NCBI GenBank assembly: GCA_903632075.3
Contig: CAHIKZ030004549.1
Span: forward strand, 1,126,001-1,190,000
DNA length: 64,000 bases
DNA from: Acanthosepion pharaonis
Lineage: Eukaryota > Mollusca > Cephalopoda > Sepiida > Sepiidae
Reading direction: 5' to 3'
Numbering within the stretch: position 1 is the stretch's first letter; every line of letters begins with the position of its first letter. A program made the position numbers and the translations under genes. Below, one piece after another: positions 11,070 to 20,837 of the stretch. The notes under the pieces are model-generated. The model was not told where the DNA came from and made no database searches. It saw only the letters and a program-made list of their open reading frames with translations.

Positions 11070-11618
11070 CAAATATTTTTCTTTGTCCTGGGTATGATGA
11101 TAAACTACATCCACATAAGACATTAAACTACATATGACAGTAAGACCTCTGATCAGGAGGCTTTGAGGAGTGTTGAACCACCTTTTAATTGCTGGTGTTC
11201 CTGAGTCCACCCTGACCCAGACTGAAAGCACCTGTTAGGGTTCCAACTATGGGCAAATAGTTGAATCCCAAATGGGTCAAAATCGCAGTGGAGTTATAAA
11301 AATTAATACCAGCAATACATTTTTGAAAAATTATTACCAGAAATGCAATGTTGGGGAAATTTTTTTACTAGCAATACTTTTATTAAGGAAAAATTATGAA
11401 CAGCAATACATTTTTGGAAAAATATTACTAGCTATACACTTTTGGAAAATATTCTCAGCAATACATTTTTGGAAAAATATTACTTGAAATAGATTTTTTG
11501 AAGGAAAAAACATTAGCAGCAATACATTTTTAAAAAAAAAAAAATTACCTGCAACAAAAATTTTGTCGGCATTAAATAACCCATTGAGGTTGATATATTA
11601 CAAACCAAGTCAAATATT
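11070..11618 (-). mobile_element. Minisatellite-bearing repeat, copy 2, inserted in LINE
   Basis: The direct repeat CAAATATT at 11070-11077 and 11611-11618 flanks a 533-bp element in minus orientation. It ends (left) with the complement of GTAGTTTATCATCATACCC and begins (right) with TTTGTAATATATCAACCTC. The middle (about 11300-11545) holds seven or eight ~30-bp units with CAGCAATACATTTTTGGAAA. The insertion interrupts the RT coding frame, so the target duplication is polarised by known coding sequence, which gives solid boundaries. Confidence 0.8.
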
Positions 11619-12790
11619 CGTCCCATGAAACCGTAGCTCTGGAGTTTGCGTAGAGGGCCAGAATGCCAAACCCTGTCAAACATCTTTAAGATATCTTAAG
11701 CCACAGTCAAAGCTTCACTATCTAGAATCTGATAGACAAGTGATGGCTGTTAACACATTGGCGGTAGACCTAGCAAAATGGAAGTCATATTGTTTGTCCA
11801 AAAGTTGGTCATGTAATGTAAGATACTTAGCCAATTCAGCATTAGAGCCTTGGGTACTTTGCTGAAAAGAGATAAGAGACTAATAGGGTGATAATTTGAG
11901 AGGTCAGAAGGTTTTACAGAGTTCTTAAAAACAGGAACTTCAGAGGGTGAGTTCTAACAAGCTTGAAAGCAGGAAGCAGCGCGTCATTTGTTGTAAAGTT
12001 TGAAGAGAATAAGATCCAGCTCAAGAGCACATTTCTTTAGGATGACAGTAGAGATCCAATCCCATTTGCTTGCTTTATAAGAATCTAACTCTGAGATGAT
12101 GTCTGAAACCAGTGCCAGGTTTATTCTATCACTCAGTAGCCTCTGCTATAGGAGGAAAATTTGGCAGAGGTACTCCATATGAATCAAAGGTAGAGTTGAA
12201 AGAGAACTTTCTAGCAAAGCACTCTACTTTATCTGCAGTAGATATCAAAACTTCAAACTGATTGAAGAGAGGAGAGGCTGAGGATTTGCTATTGTTCAAC
12301 ACACTCTTACAGAGCCATCAGTAATCTCTATCCAAATTTGCGAGAGGCTATATGGTGTTTCGTTTTTTCAGCAAACAGTAACTTCACTTCTTTGAGAACA
12401 TGCTTGCAGTAATTATGAACAATGACAAGGCAATGTCTGTTACAATCAGACCTGTCACTCTGGTATTCGTGTGGGCTATAATAATTGGGCAGGCAGGTGA
12501 GAACATAGATGATTGTGGTTTCACTTGGTATTTCCTTGCTGAAACAAGAGCTTTGATGCCGGCTTTCACCCAGGAAGGGACCCCAGTAGCACATTTATGA
12601 ACAGGATAATTAAAAATATCAATCCAAGGGACAAAGTGAAGGAAGTCACGGAATGAGTCCCAATCAGTGTGTTAACAAAGATTCTGTTAATAGGAAGTTT
12701 GTGATTGATGGAAAAGTGGAAGGAGATATCTGCAGACATCATGACATGATCAGTGTTGAAAAAAAAAATAGTCAGTGGGTGCACCACATT
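11619..12790 (-). pseudogene. LINE endonuclease/RT middle segment
   Basis: Minus-strand fragments in shifting frames run from the end of an APE-type endonuclease (SADISFHF near 12740) through DSFRDFLH and a linker with ARKYQVKPQSS near 12540. They continue through RT fingers (YRPISLL-equivalent region near 11880, with stops) to KQYDFHFARST near 11790 and FDRVWHS near 11650. Each block lies in the order expected of a CR1/jockey-like ORF2. Several frameshifts and stops show an old copy. Confidence 0.75.
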
Positions 12791-13715
12791 ATAACATAAT
12801 GAATGAATGAATGAATAAAAAACATCCTAACTTAACTTTTGGTGGTGGTAGAACAACATTCATACAAGAAGCAATAATAAACAAGACATTGTTATGGTTT
12901 TAAAACACAGTAATTAATCTATTTATTCAGCATGGCTCTCTAACAACTGAAGAAAAAGGAGGGAAGATTAACAAAAAGAAAAGGTCCATGCACCCTCTAC
13001 AACTTGAAAAACAAATGTCTAAGGGAGATAACTATTCCCTTACTTATTAATTTTGTTTTTTAAATATTATCTACAAAGAGTGCAATTTTCAACACAGAGT
13101 TGCCAAAATGACAGAGCTGCAGGGCAGGACATGAGACTTTAGCGCAGAGTTCGACCAAAGGCACGTCTCGATCTACGATGCTTTCAATGTCATAAAGTAG
13201 GTCATATTGCCTCTAAGTGCCCAGGAAATGGAATGGGGACGCGACGTCAGCGCCCGGTCTCTGAAAACAATGACCGAGCATGAAAGTGGCGCTCCCTGTG
13301 ATTAAAACAAACGATCAATGGAATAACATGCGTGCCCGCTTTTAATAGATTCGTGCTGCTCTCGGTTACTCACCAACGGTTCGATCTGCCGACAGTGGAG
13401 CAGACAAAAGATGGACGTACTAACGGCTGATGGAAAGGCTCTCAGAAGCCGGGGAGTTGGAAACATCACTCAGTATTAACAATGATGACCCTGTCACAGT
13501 CAGTGTGTTGGTCGTGGACAGCGCGTTATTAGGTTTCGATCTGCTCCTTGGGATGGACATTATTAAGGACCTGGACGGGGGATCACTCGGCTCGTCCATC
13601 GATGAAGAGCGCGGCCAGCCACGAGAACTGATGCGAATTGCAGGACTCAGTGAACATCGACAATAAGGAAGAGATTAAGAAGAGAAACCTGTCTGTAAGG
13701 ATTACTGAGGAAACA
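12791..13715 (+). mobile_element. Retrotransposon insert: gag zinc knuckle + protease remnant
   Basis: This block separates two parts of the minus-strand LINE and is richer in GC than its neighbours. On the plus strand 13176-13225 encodes CFQCHKVGHIASKC, a CCHC (C-x2-C-x4-H-x4-C) gag zinc knuckle. About 150 bases on, an aspartic-protease-like region reads LIDSCCS where a LIDSG/LIDTG active site is expected; the Gly is replaced by Cys. A TADGKAL stretch follows and then LLGFDLLLGMDIIKDL near 13515-13570, the conserved protease C-terminal block of Ty3/gypsy-type elements. No RT, integrase or LTR is visible, and the frames are broken. Confidence 0.7.
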
Positions 13716-14215
13716 CAGGGAAGTCGACTACTAGATTGAGAGCCTGAGTGATAGAGAAGTTCAAGGTCTGGATTCTAGTGCGGTCCGTGACAGTCATTAA
13801 GCAGAACACAAAGATATATAAATGGGTGTCAAGATTGAGGGTCTGATCTGTACTATCAAAAATACTATCTAGCATGCAACAGTCATGAGAGGAAAGGGAA
13901 CAATCGAGAAAGAAGAGATAGTTGACGGAGTTTAGTAGAGAAAGTCAGAGGCACGTGTAAGAATGACCTAGAGATTCTAGATAGAATTCTATAGCCAGTG
14001 GGAGATGTTCCCAAACATAAACACCAAAGCTGTGTATGTGGAAAACTAGAGACCTTCCTAAAGAGAGGAAAATAACCAGAAACCAAGAATTCAGAGGAAG
14101 GGATTGAAGAATTAAGATTAGTTTTGCAGCAAACTAGGATGTTCAGAGAGTGTTCCAAGAGGAACGATTCCACACTGCAGAATTTGGTATGAATACCAGG
14201 AAGTTTGTAGAAAGA
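13716..14215 (-). pseudogene. LINE endonuclease domain, N-terminal segment
   Basis: The minus strand from about 14173 reads LLEHSLNILV..TNLNSS.PSSEF.VSGY, the start of an APE-type endonuclease as found in CR1/jockey-like ORF2 proteins. The region near 13770-13716 reads NFSITQALNLVVDFP, the last part before the gypsy insert. The order and strand match the downstream LINE pieces, so this is the same element. Confidence 0.7.
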
Positions 14216-15018
14216 AAGGTTTAGGTGTTTTTAGTTGGGATAGTTTAGTTGTATTTTGTTGGTTGCTTATTTTGTTGTCATGGTGTGATATTTAGAGTAA
14301 GAAACAGCCAAGAATAATAGTAGCTGTTGGTCATCTAAGGTAATACATGCTGGCTGGAAATTGGTGCAGACCGCAGCATAGTGTGGCCTCTGGGTTGTCC
14401 ACTAAAAGTGCTTGCGGGGAGAGCATTCCATGCAAAACATGACAGTACAAGAACCTCAGTATTCTGCAATCTTTGATCAGAGCAGCCTTTCTAGATGGTA
14501 CTTAAAAGTTTGGGCTCCTAATTACCACTCAGATGCAGTAACCAGAATACTGCCACCCTGGTACACTCATGAAAAAAAGCAGCCATCATCCAGTCATGCC
14601 ACCAAAAATTCTTGATAACCACTATTATTAAGGGGCTAAAAAGAAGGGAACTGGAAACTCCTTCCTAAACAGGAAACAAGGGACATCCAGAAGAAGGGAG
14701 AGGAGTATGGATTGGATGATAGGTAGACCTATCTACTCCGAGAGTAAAAACAAAAAAAAGAAAATAATTGTCTGTTAAGTTTTAGCTTACTATAAGTTGA
14801 AATATCAATTACCAGAATAATGTTGGGTGGGAAATAAAGCTACTCTTATCATATGAACAAATTCTGGTTCAGCATTTCAAGTCCTATATAACAGATACAT
14901 ATTTCTGTTTTTTTGTTTTTGTAACCGTGTCATTATAAATGTCTATGCAAAAGCATATACCCATTAATATATTTGTCATAATAAGGAATAATGATAAATT
15001 TAAACAAAACTGAAATTA

Positions 15019-15019
<1 letters not shown>
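14216..15019. other. Probable LINE 5' region, then unassigned
   Basis: 14216 to about 14750 is denser in GC than the flanks and could be the 5' UTR or upstream ORF of the minus-strand LINE. I could not identify an ORF1. Beyond 14760 the sequence is plain AT-rich DNA. Confidence 0.35.
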
Positions 15020-15022
<3 letters not shown>

Positions 15023-15049
<27 letters not shown>

Positions 15050-15108
15050 ATTATTATTAATTCAATTCTGCAACTCAGACCTTCATGTCATAACAATCAT
15101 CAGGAACT
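15023..15108 (-). repeat. (AT)n followed by a decayed hammerhead-like repeat
   Basis: An AT run (15023-15050) is followed on the minus strand by CTGATGATTG...CATGAAGG...CTGAGTTGCAG (15108 to about 15068). This aligns with the family seen at 15334-15439 and 31578-31624. The GAAA box has become GAAG, so it is a relic. Confidence 0.5.
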
Positions 15109-15278
15109 GAAACAATCTAGATGACTATTTTACAAAAATGTCTTGGTCATTGTTATTACATGGAACTTTGAGTTTTGGATTTTGGTATTAATCAATAATT
15201 ATATTTAGGCTCTGTTGACTTTGTCCTTGAGTTTTTGGTTAATTTTCATATTTTAAGTGTCGGCTTTTTTTCTTACTC

Positions 15279-15286
<8 letters not shown>

Positions 15287-15323
<37 letters not shown>
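15287..15323. repeat. (TG)n(TA)n microsatellite
   Basis: TG units then TA units, immediately left of the palindromic repeat at 15334. Confidence 0.95.
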
Positions 15324-15327
<4 letters not shown>

Positions 15328-15333
15328 TTACAA

Positions 15334-15439
15334 GCATTGATGTGAGTTTGTGACCTTAGGTTTCATGCCATTTGCAATCATCAGTAAACTGACAATCGCA
15401 AAGGATATGAAACCCAGGGTCACAAACTCACATCAATGC
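15334..15439. repeat. 106-bp palindrome with two hammerhead-like cores
   Basis: Left arm 15334-15385 and right arm 15389-15439 are inverted copies (GCATTGATGTGAGTTTGTGACC against GGTCACAAACTCACATCAATGC, each part under 23 bases). On the minus strand the left arm contains CTGATGA (15384-15378), then GCATGAAACC and AAGGTC followed by ACAAACTC. This gives the C3-A9 box, a GAA box, a 3-bp stem III and a GUC cleavage triplet. The right arm has CTGACAA, which loses the invariant G8, so only the left copy keeps the core. (AT)n tracts flank the palindrome on both sides. Confidence 0.6.
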
Positions 15440-15477
15440 AAATTAAGATGATATATAAATAAAACATATAGGAATTG

Positions 15478-15479
<2 letters not shown>

Positions 15480-15526
<47 letters not shown>

Positions 15527-15527
15527 A
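15480..15527. repeat. (AT)n(GT)n microsatellite
   Basis: AT run passing into GT units. Confidence 0.95.
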
Positions 15528-15735
15528 TATACGTATGAAGAGGTGCTGAAACTCAACTCACTTCTACAAATTTGACTAGATAATTAGACATCAGATTTTT
15601 TATTAACATACTTTTTGTTGTTTGGTGAAGAGTGGATTCTTCATTGGCCTGAGAACTTTTTAACATCTTCAAATATAAAAGTATATATGTGTAGATATAT
15701 ACATAAATATATGTATTTGTTTGCATCTATGCATA

Positions 15736-15736
<1 letters not shown>

Positions 15737-15773
<37 letters not shown>
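15737..15773. repeat. (GT)n(AT)n microsatellite
   Basis: GT units then AT units, preceded by interrupted TATAAATATATGTAT sequence. Confidence 0.9.
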
Positions 15774-15777
<4 letters not shown>

Positions 15778-15883
15778 TTTTTCTCTTCAGGATTATCCCA
15801 CTGACAATATCATCTTGTTCTGCAAAATAAGCCTTTTGTATTTCCCATACATTAAAGCATTTTTTCTTTCTTTCTCTTTGCAG

Positions 15884-16395
15884 ATCCACTGGTTATTCTT
15901 CGGCCATTTTTAAACTGTCATCTGACTATACATGTAGCATGGCATTAAATAAAGCCAATATCTCACCTCCACATTATTGTCTTCGCTATCGACCAATGGA
16001 TGGAATTCATATCCATTCTCACAAAAGACCTGCTAATCAGCGTTGGTCAACAATTTGGTAAATAGCTGACCTATTGGCACCAACCAGTCTTGTCTCATCT
16101 CACCCACACACATAAAAAAAAAAAAAAATATTTTTTTCATCTGCATCTCATCTATTTAAAATATGGCTGACAATAAACAGCTTTGGATTGATTTTTCATC
16201 TTGAACTTTTTTTTTTAAGTCTTGGTTTGCTTGTCATCAACACATTTACCCTGTCCCGCAACAACAGCAAAATAAAGGAAACATAACACATCCACCATTT
16301 CTGAAATCTCTTCTTACCACCAACGCATTCAGCCCAATATTTTTTTAACATTTATTCTTTGAGAAAAAAACCAGTGAAAGAAAATCCGAGAAGCC
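15884..16395 (+). other. Candidate 5' UTR part of the PPP1R16 exon
   Basis: A strong splice acceptor (polypyrimidine run then TTTGCAG, AG at 15882-15883) precedes 512 bases that lead to the coding ATG without another convincing donor. This suggests a non-coding upstream exon lies outside or further left. The segment holds a 40-codon upstream frame (15939-16061) starting ATGGCATTAAAT, which could damp translation if transcribed. Equally, the acceptor could be chance and transcription could start nearby; no TATA/Inr was convincing. Confidence 0.4.
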
Positions 16396-16666
16396 ATGGA
16401 TCATGCCGATTTGGTCGCTGAAATCAACCTGGTGGAGAAGATGACCCCAGCGGAGAGGCTAAAGCATGCCAAAAAACGCCGTGCATACCAGTTGAAACAG
16501 TACAATCATTATGAAAAGAAAATTGAGAAAGAGTCCAGTAAGAAGAGGAAAAATACTCACCTGAACAACATGAAACGCCCCTCCAAGCGTCACAAAAAGG
16601 GCTCAGTGGATTTTGTAGATAATATCAAAATTTTGGAAGCTGCTGCTCGGAATGATGTTGAAGAAG
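16396..16666 (+). CDS. PPP1R16: PPP1R16A/B (MYPT3/TIMAP) homologue, first coding exon
   Basis: The exon encodes 90 residues plus one base. Residues 15-35 (KMTPAERLKHAKKRRAYQLK) match the conserved N-terminal basic helix of PPP1R16A/B. Residues 69-73 (GSVDF) sit where the family has its PP1-docking RVxF motif; here the basic residue is three before the Val, so the motif is non-canonical. Residues 78-90 (KILEAAARNDVEE) match the lead-in to the first ankyrin repeat. The ATG is in strong context (AAGCCATGG). The exon ends AAGAAG|GTGAGT in phase 1. The next residue would begin with G, agreeing with the Val that follows EE in vertebrate homologues. PPP1R16 proteins are membrane-anchored PP1c targeting subunits of the myosin phosphatase-targeting group. 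The ankyrin and C-terminal exons are not in this window. Confidence 0.88.
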
Positions 16667-16672
16667 GTGAGT
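16667..16672 (+). other. PPP1R16: Splice donor of PPP1R16 exon
   Basis: GTGAGT directly follows the last conserved codon; reading through adds residues with no family similarity (GEWFFIN...). This fixes the exon end. Confidence 0.85.
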
Positions 16673-17019
16673 GGTTTTTCATTAACCCAAATTGTATAAT
16701 TCTTCACATTTTTTTGTTTTATGCTCTGACCTTACAGATGATGTCACTATTGTTTTAAGCATCTTTATTCATGTAGCCTTTAAATTGTAATGCATAAAAA
16801 TCTTTCATTCTCTGAAATTTTAGTCCTGAAGCTATAATTAGAATTAGTCTTGTGAAGCTATCATTGACTTTCAGGATTTTTACTGTATTCTCATTGGAAT
16901 ATCTAAGAATGAGAGTAATATGCAATATTAGTCATTTATATGCCATGCTTAAGTGATCACGTATCTTTTGATACATGACTGACGAGGCAGATTTTTCCTG
17001 CAGTAGGTTGCCGTTTATT

Positions 17020-17214
17020 TCTGCGGTAGACCAGTTGCCATCCAAGGATACAGAACCTGGTCTGTCCTGCTATTTACCCATAGCTGGGGGGAGAAGAGGA
17101 TTCATGCCTTTCCCAAGCACATGTGAATGTAATGGATTTGACTGGAATCTGAACCTGGCTCTCTGATTCCACAATCTTAGCTGCAATCCATTACTCCACC
17201 ATGCCTCCTCATAC
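17020..17214 (-). mobile_element. tRNA-derived SINE, minus strand
   Basis: On the minus strand it begins GAGGAGGCATGGTGGAGTAATG, carries a box B-like GGTTCAGATTCCAG, and continues with AGCTATGGGTAAATAGCAGG and a 3' part ending near CAACTGGTCTACCGC. Same family as 7468-7882 and 41022-41400. It lies in the first intron of the PPP1R16 gene, 350 bases past the donor. The 350 bases between hold nothing else recognisable. Confidence 0.8.
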
Positions 17215-17296
17215 AACATAGGTAATAATTTACATTATTTTGAATCTTGGCAATTTAATTAATAACTGCCTTGATATATGATAGTGAGTATGTGTA

Positions 17297-18105
17297 TACA
17301 AGGTGCATTCGAATAGTATCTGACTTTTAAGCAAAAGAAAAAATGAATTTTGTACATTTCATAAATTTTATTTAATCACCTTCAAAATATTCTCCTTCGG
17401 AGTTCACACATTTCTCCCTGCGGTTCTGCCACTGATGGCAATACCACTGGAAAACCTTCCCTGGAATGCTGTGGGACTCTGCCAATGTTTTTCTCATAAT
17501 TCCCTATTGTGACTCAAATTGCTTCCCTTTTTGTGTGGTTTTCAGATTGGAAGAGCCAGAAGTTATATGGTACCAAGTTGGGAGCCTGTTGAATAAGTGG
17601 TGTGATATTCTTGACCAAGAAAGTTTGGATTATGTAGGTGGAATGGGTGGTCAAATTTTGCCAATACTCTCCGCATACACAAATCCTCCATTAAAATGGA
17701 ACGCACTGATCCTGTACTTATTGCCACTTGATGAGCAATTTCCTGGATTATTACATGGCAGTCTTCCATGACCTTCTCAATAGACTCCTCGTTTTGACTT
17801 GTGGATGGCCTGTGTGATTGCGCCTTGCTCTCTACTGAGGTGCAGACATGTTTGAAGCAGTCATACCACACCTTGATCTGAATTTTGCCCCTGGATTCAT
17901 CGCCAAAGGCATGCTGAATCTTCTGGATGGTTTGAGCTTCAGTATCACCAAGCTTTTTGGCAAAACATGATGCAATCTCTCGGCTTGTTCTGTCTACATT
18001 CTAGGCATAACAGCTGCAACTGATGTAGCCTACTTGCAAGAAAATTGTCACACTAATTTTGGCAGGAAAAATAAAGAGTTGGATACTTTTTGAATGTACC
18101 TCATA
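17297..18105 (-). mobile_element. Internally deleted mariner transposon
   Basis: TA dinucleotides (17297-17298 and 18104-18105) flank ~28-bp imperfect inverted ends (AAGGTGCATTCGAATAGTAT against GAGGTACATTCAAAAAGTAT). The minus strand encodes the paired HTH N-terminus of a mariner transposase: AKKLGDTEAQTIQKIQ near 17960, then VWYDCFKHV and HRPSTSQNEESIEKV (17871-17760), and TGSVRSILMEDLCMRRV. It then jumps to a C-terminal piece, WQNRREKCVNSEGEYFEGD (about 17430-17350). The DDD catalytic middle is missing. At 807 bp it is well short of the ~1.3 kb of intact mariners, so it is non-autonomous. Confidence 0.85.
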
Positions 18106-18811
18106 CATATGATAAAATATAATGTTTTAGATATGCTATATTCATGGGAGAAAACCACTCCTGAGCCAGAATGTATGTAAATATAAACAGTGTGGACATA
18201 AATATCAACACTGGATGGTGACAATCTGTTTGCTGCTTAAACGCAATCGTTAGGCCATGATGGTTTTATCTAAGTATGAAACAGACTGTCACTATCCACT
18301 GTTGATAGCTATGTTCATACTGCTTTTATACATGCCTTTAATATGTCTTGTGAGTATCAAATTCTCCAAGCTGTCTTTTTCTCATTATGAAATTTTAACT
18401 CTTTTTTTTTTGATCCTAATCAAAAATGTCCTTTTCATTCCTATTTTCCTTAAAACTTCCTCATTGTTCAGCTGTTCAGTCCATGGCATTCTCATTTGCT
18501 AAGAAGTTTACTTTAATGAAATTTTCTATTGTCTAGGCCAGTGAAGATTAATTTTACTGTGTGAAAATGTTGGGAATGTCTGCTGAAATGCCTGATCCAT
18601 TAAAATAATGTTTACAGTAATAAAGAACCCAGTATGTATAAATCTTTTATCTATGAAATAGTCACTACATATGTATCAATGCTTTTGATTTTATCTCCTA
18701 GACAGACATTCAAGCCATGGCAGGATTCACTTAATCTTGTATATCAATTGAAAAATCAACATCGGGTTTTATAGAAGATTAATTTCTTATTACTATAGCG
18801 ATTTTCTAAGC
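18106..18811. other. Unassigned intronic sequence
   Basis: 18125-18185 resembles the small (AT)n-linked repeat near 5190 (GAGCCAGAATGTATGTAAAT shared). A stretch near 18255-18300 shares AGCATGAAACAG-type sequence with 26790. No gene. Confidence 0.4.
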
Positions 18812-18935
18812 CCGGCTTAGATGTAGCACAAGGCCGAAAGTATGGGGCACCCAGCGAGGATCAAACTCACTACTCGGATGTAAATTGATATAGTAAGACA
18901 AGCTTTCTAACCATTACCATGTCGAGGTGCCCATT
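18812..18935 (-). mobile_element. tRNA-like SINE with intact acceptor-stem ends
   Basis: On the minus strand GGGCACCTCGACATGGTAAT opens and GGTGCCCCA closes a ~90-base tRNA-like fold: the first seven bases GGGCACC pair with GGTGCCC. GAGTTTGATCCTCGC forms a T-arm/box B. A 3' tail with CTTTCGGCCTTGTGCTACAT follows. The anticodon region is not convincing and the 3' tail is not tRNA, so this is a SINE or tRNA pseudogene, not a working tRNA. Confidence 0.65.
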
Positions 18936-19134
18936 TCTTATTACAATAGGTTGGCACAATAGAGCTACACAGAGCAAACAAAAGAACTTTTTACTTTTTT
19001 GGACTCACTATCTGTCCTAATGGCTATGAAGAAAAAAAAAATCAAACCACCCACTCATTATCAAACTATTATGTAAAATGAGCACTATTTGCAAGCATAA
19101 AGACATAATATTGGATTCCTAGCCACATTGGAGT

Positions 19135-19560
19135 TGAATCTATCTATAAAAGGCAGGATGTGTGTGTGTGTGTGTGTGTGTGTGTAACAAATGCCCAGCC
19201 ACAATTTTCCACGGATTTGCACCAAAATTTACATGCACATTCTCCAAATTAGCAAGAAGGCCAAGACTGACTTTGCATTTCCCAACTCCCATCGATAGTG
19301 GAAATAATCGATTTTTTTTCATGCTTCTATAGCAGTTTTCATGTAGTTTGTGGCCATTTTCTACTGGCCAGAGTGAGAGCCTATAGCTGGCTGCCATGAA
19401 TAGGCAGGAAGATTCTATTAGCCAGCATGAGAGCCAACAGCTGACTGACATGAATGTTAACTAGCATGCTAGCATGCAAAAAAATCGATAACTGCATTTG
19501 TCACAAGTGGGAAAAATTTAAATCTGCATGGCTCTTTACTCCAATTGGTTCATTCGCTTG
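19135..19560. repeat. Dispersed-repeat-like segment with (TG)n
   Basis: TCTATCTATAAAAGGCAGGA, a TG run (19158-19186), then AACAAATGCCCAGCCACAATTTTCC and GGATTTGCACCAAAATTTACA. This style of sequence occurs in high-copy non-autonomous repeats (often Helitron-type) of molluscs, but I found no clear terminus here. Confidence 0.35.
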
Positions 19561-20834
19561 CTTAAACTCAACGTTGATTCTGATTCCGCAGAACTGGGTT
19601 GGGTGTGAAAAAGTATTTGTTGTTAACATTCTTTTTTCATTTGGTTCTTCCAGTTAAGTCCTTTTTTTTTTTTTTTTTTTTTTATTTAGCTGATCGTTTT
19701 GTGTTCATTTTGCTTAGTTGTTTTTTTTTGTAACAGATTTAATGTTTAGTATAGAGCTTAGAAAAAATTTGCAGTGTGTGAGACAAGCAAGAAGTAAGGC
19801 ATGTAGCAACATCAGCACGGAAAAGGGCACTTCTTTAAAGGCAAGGAAGGGCAAAAATATTTTAAGTCAAGTGATAGCGATTGCTGTATGAGTCGTACGA
19901 TTTTTGAATCAAGCACGGACAACACCGGGACATGCTGCCAGTGTAACAATAAAGCAGACCTAACAGCGAAATCAGCTTTAAATATGGATGTAAATACAAT
20001 GACCAAAATTACATACACCAGCTTTAGGGAAGTAACTAACAAATATAATAAAAAAAAAAAGAATGGCAACTGTGCTGAAAGGATAACACATACAAACTCT
20101 TTGCAATTTTCCTCAAATTTCCTCTTCATCCGTGGAAATTCTCCAGCATTTACTGCTATATAGGACGACTCGCATTACATGGCAGTTGAGCACCATTTTC
20201 TTTGTTCTTTAATTAAATTTTCCTGTTTCTTTATACTTTGTTTAGCTTAATGTGTCTAAATTCTTCATCCAGTTTCATGGGATTACTACTTGTGACATGA
20301 AGTGAACAGATTAATTCTTTCTTAGAATTCAAATTTATATACAACTCTGTCTGTTTCCTTCTTTGTGCCCACTCTGTGGATGCGTTACCAGGATATCCAG
20401 CAAAATTGATAGATGATTTAATTGAGTGCATGTGATCAAACAGAATTTCATGTCTTTCTGGTAAAACAGAGATTGAAGGTCCTTAGATCTTAAAAATGAA
20501 GGTATTTATATCTATACCAGACATAAGGCTGGAACAGTGTCAGGCATAGGTTCAGATCTTAAAAAAAAAAGGAGTGGGTTCAATGTAGTTTTGAGAAATC
20601 ACTGGGGAAAGTGGTGACCCCATGATGAAGACTTCTTTGTGACAATATATAAATTGAAGTGTTACTCTTTCCACTTATAGACAGCTCTTTGTTATGAATT
20701 AATATAATTACTTATATATAACCCACAATTGTTACAGAGTATAAGGGGTTAATTAAAAAATGTTTGTCGAGATTCAGTTTAAGGAAATAGCATGCACATT
20801 CAGATAATGATTTGTTGATAAAGAACTTTTCAAT
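19561..20834. other. Unassigned sequence
   Basis: A 30-base T run near 19655. A 91-codon frame at 19888-20163 (+) with a Cys cluster (TCCQCNNKADL) has no recognised homology and no intron signals that I trust. Otherwise nothing. Confidence 0.4.
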
Positions 20835-20837
20835 TTT

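Noticed and set aside
12400..12600. 66-codon plus frame
   Set aside because: Antisense shadow of the LINE endonuclease/RT linker on the minus strand.
18812..18935. Possible functional tRNA gene on the minus strand
   Set aside because: The acceptor ends pair, but the anticodon arm is not convincing and a SINE tail follows; kept as a SINE.
19888..20163. Small Cys-containing protein
   Set aside because: 91 codons with TCCQC but no recognisable zinc-finger spacing, no homologue that I know, and an overlapping minus frame of similar length.
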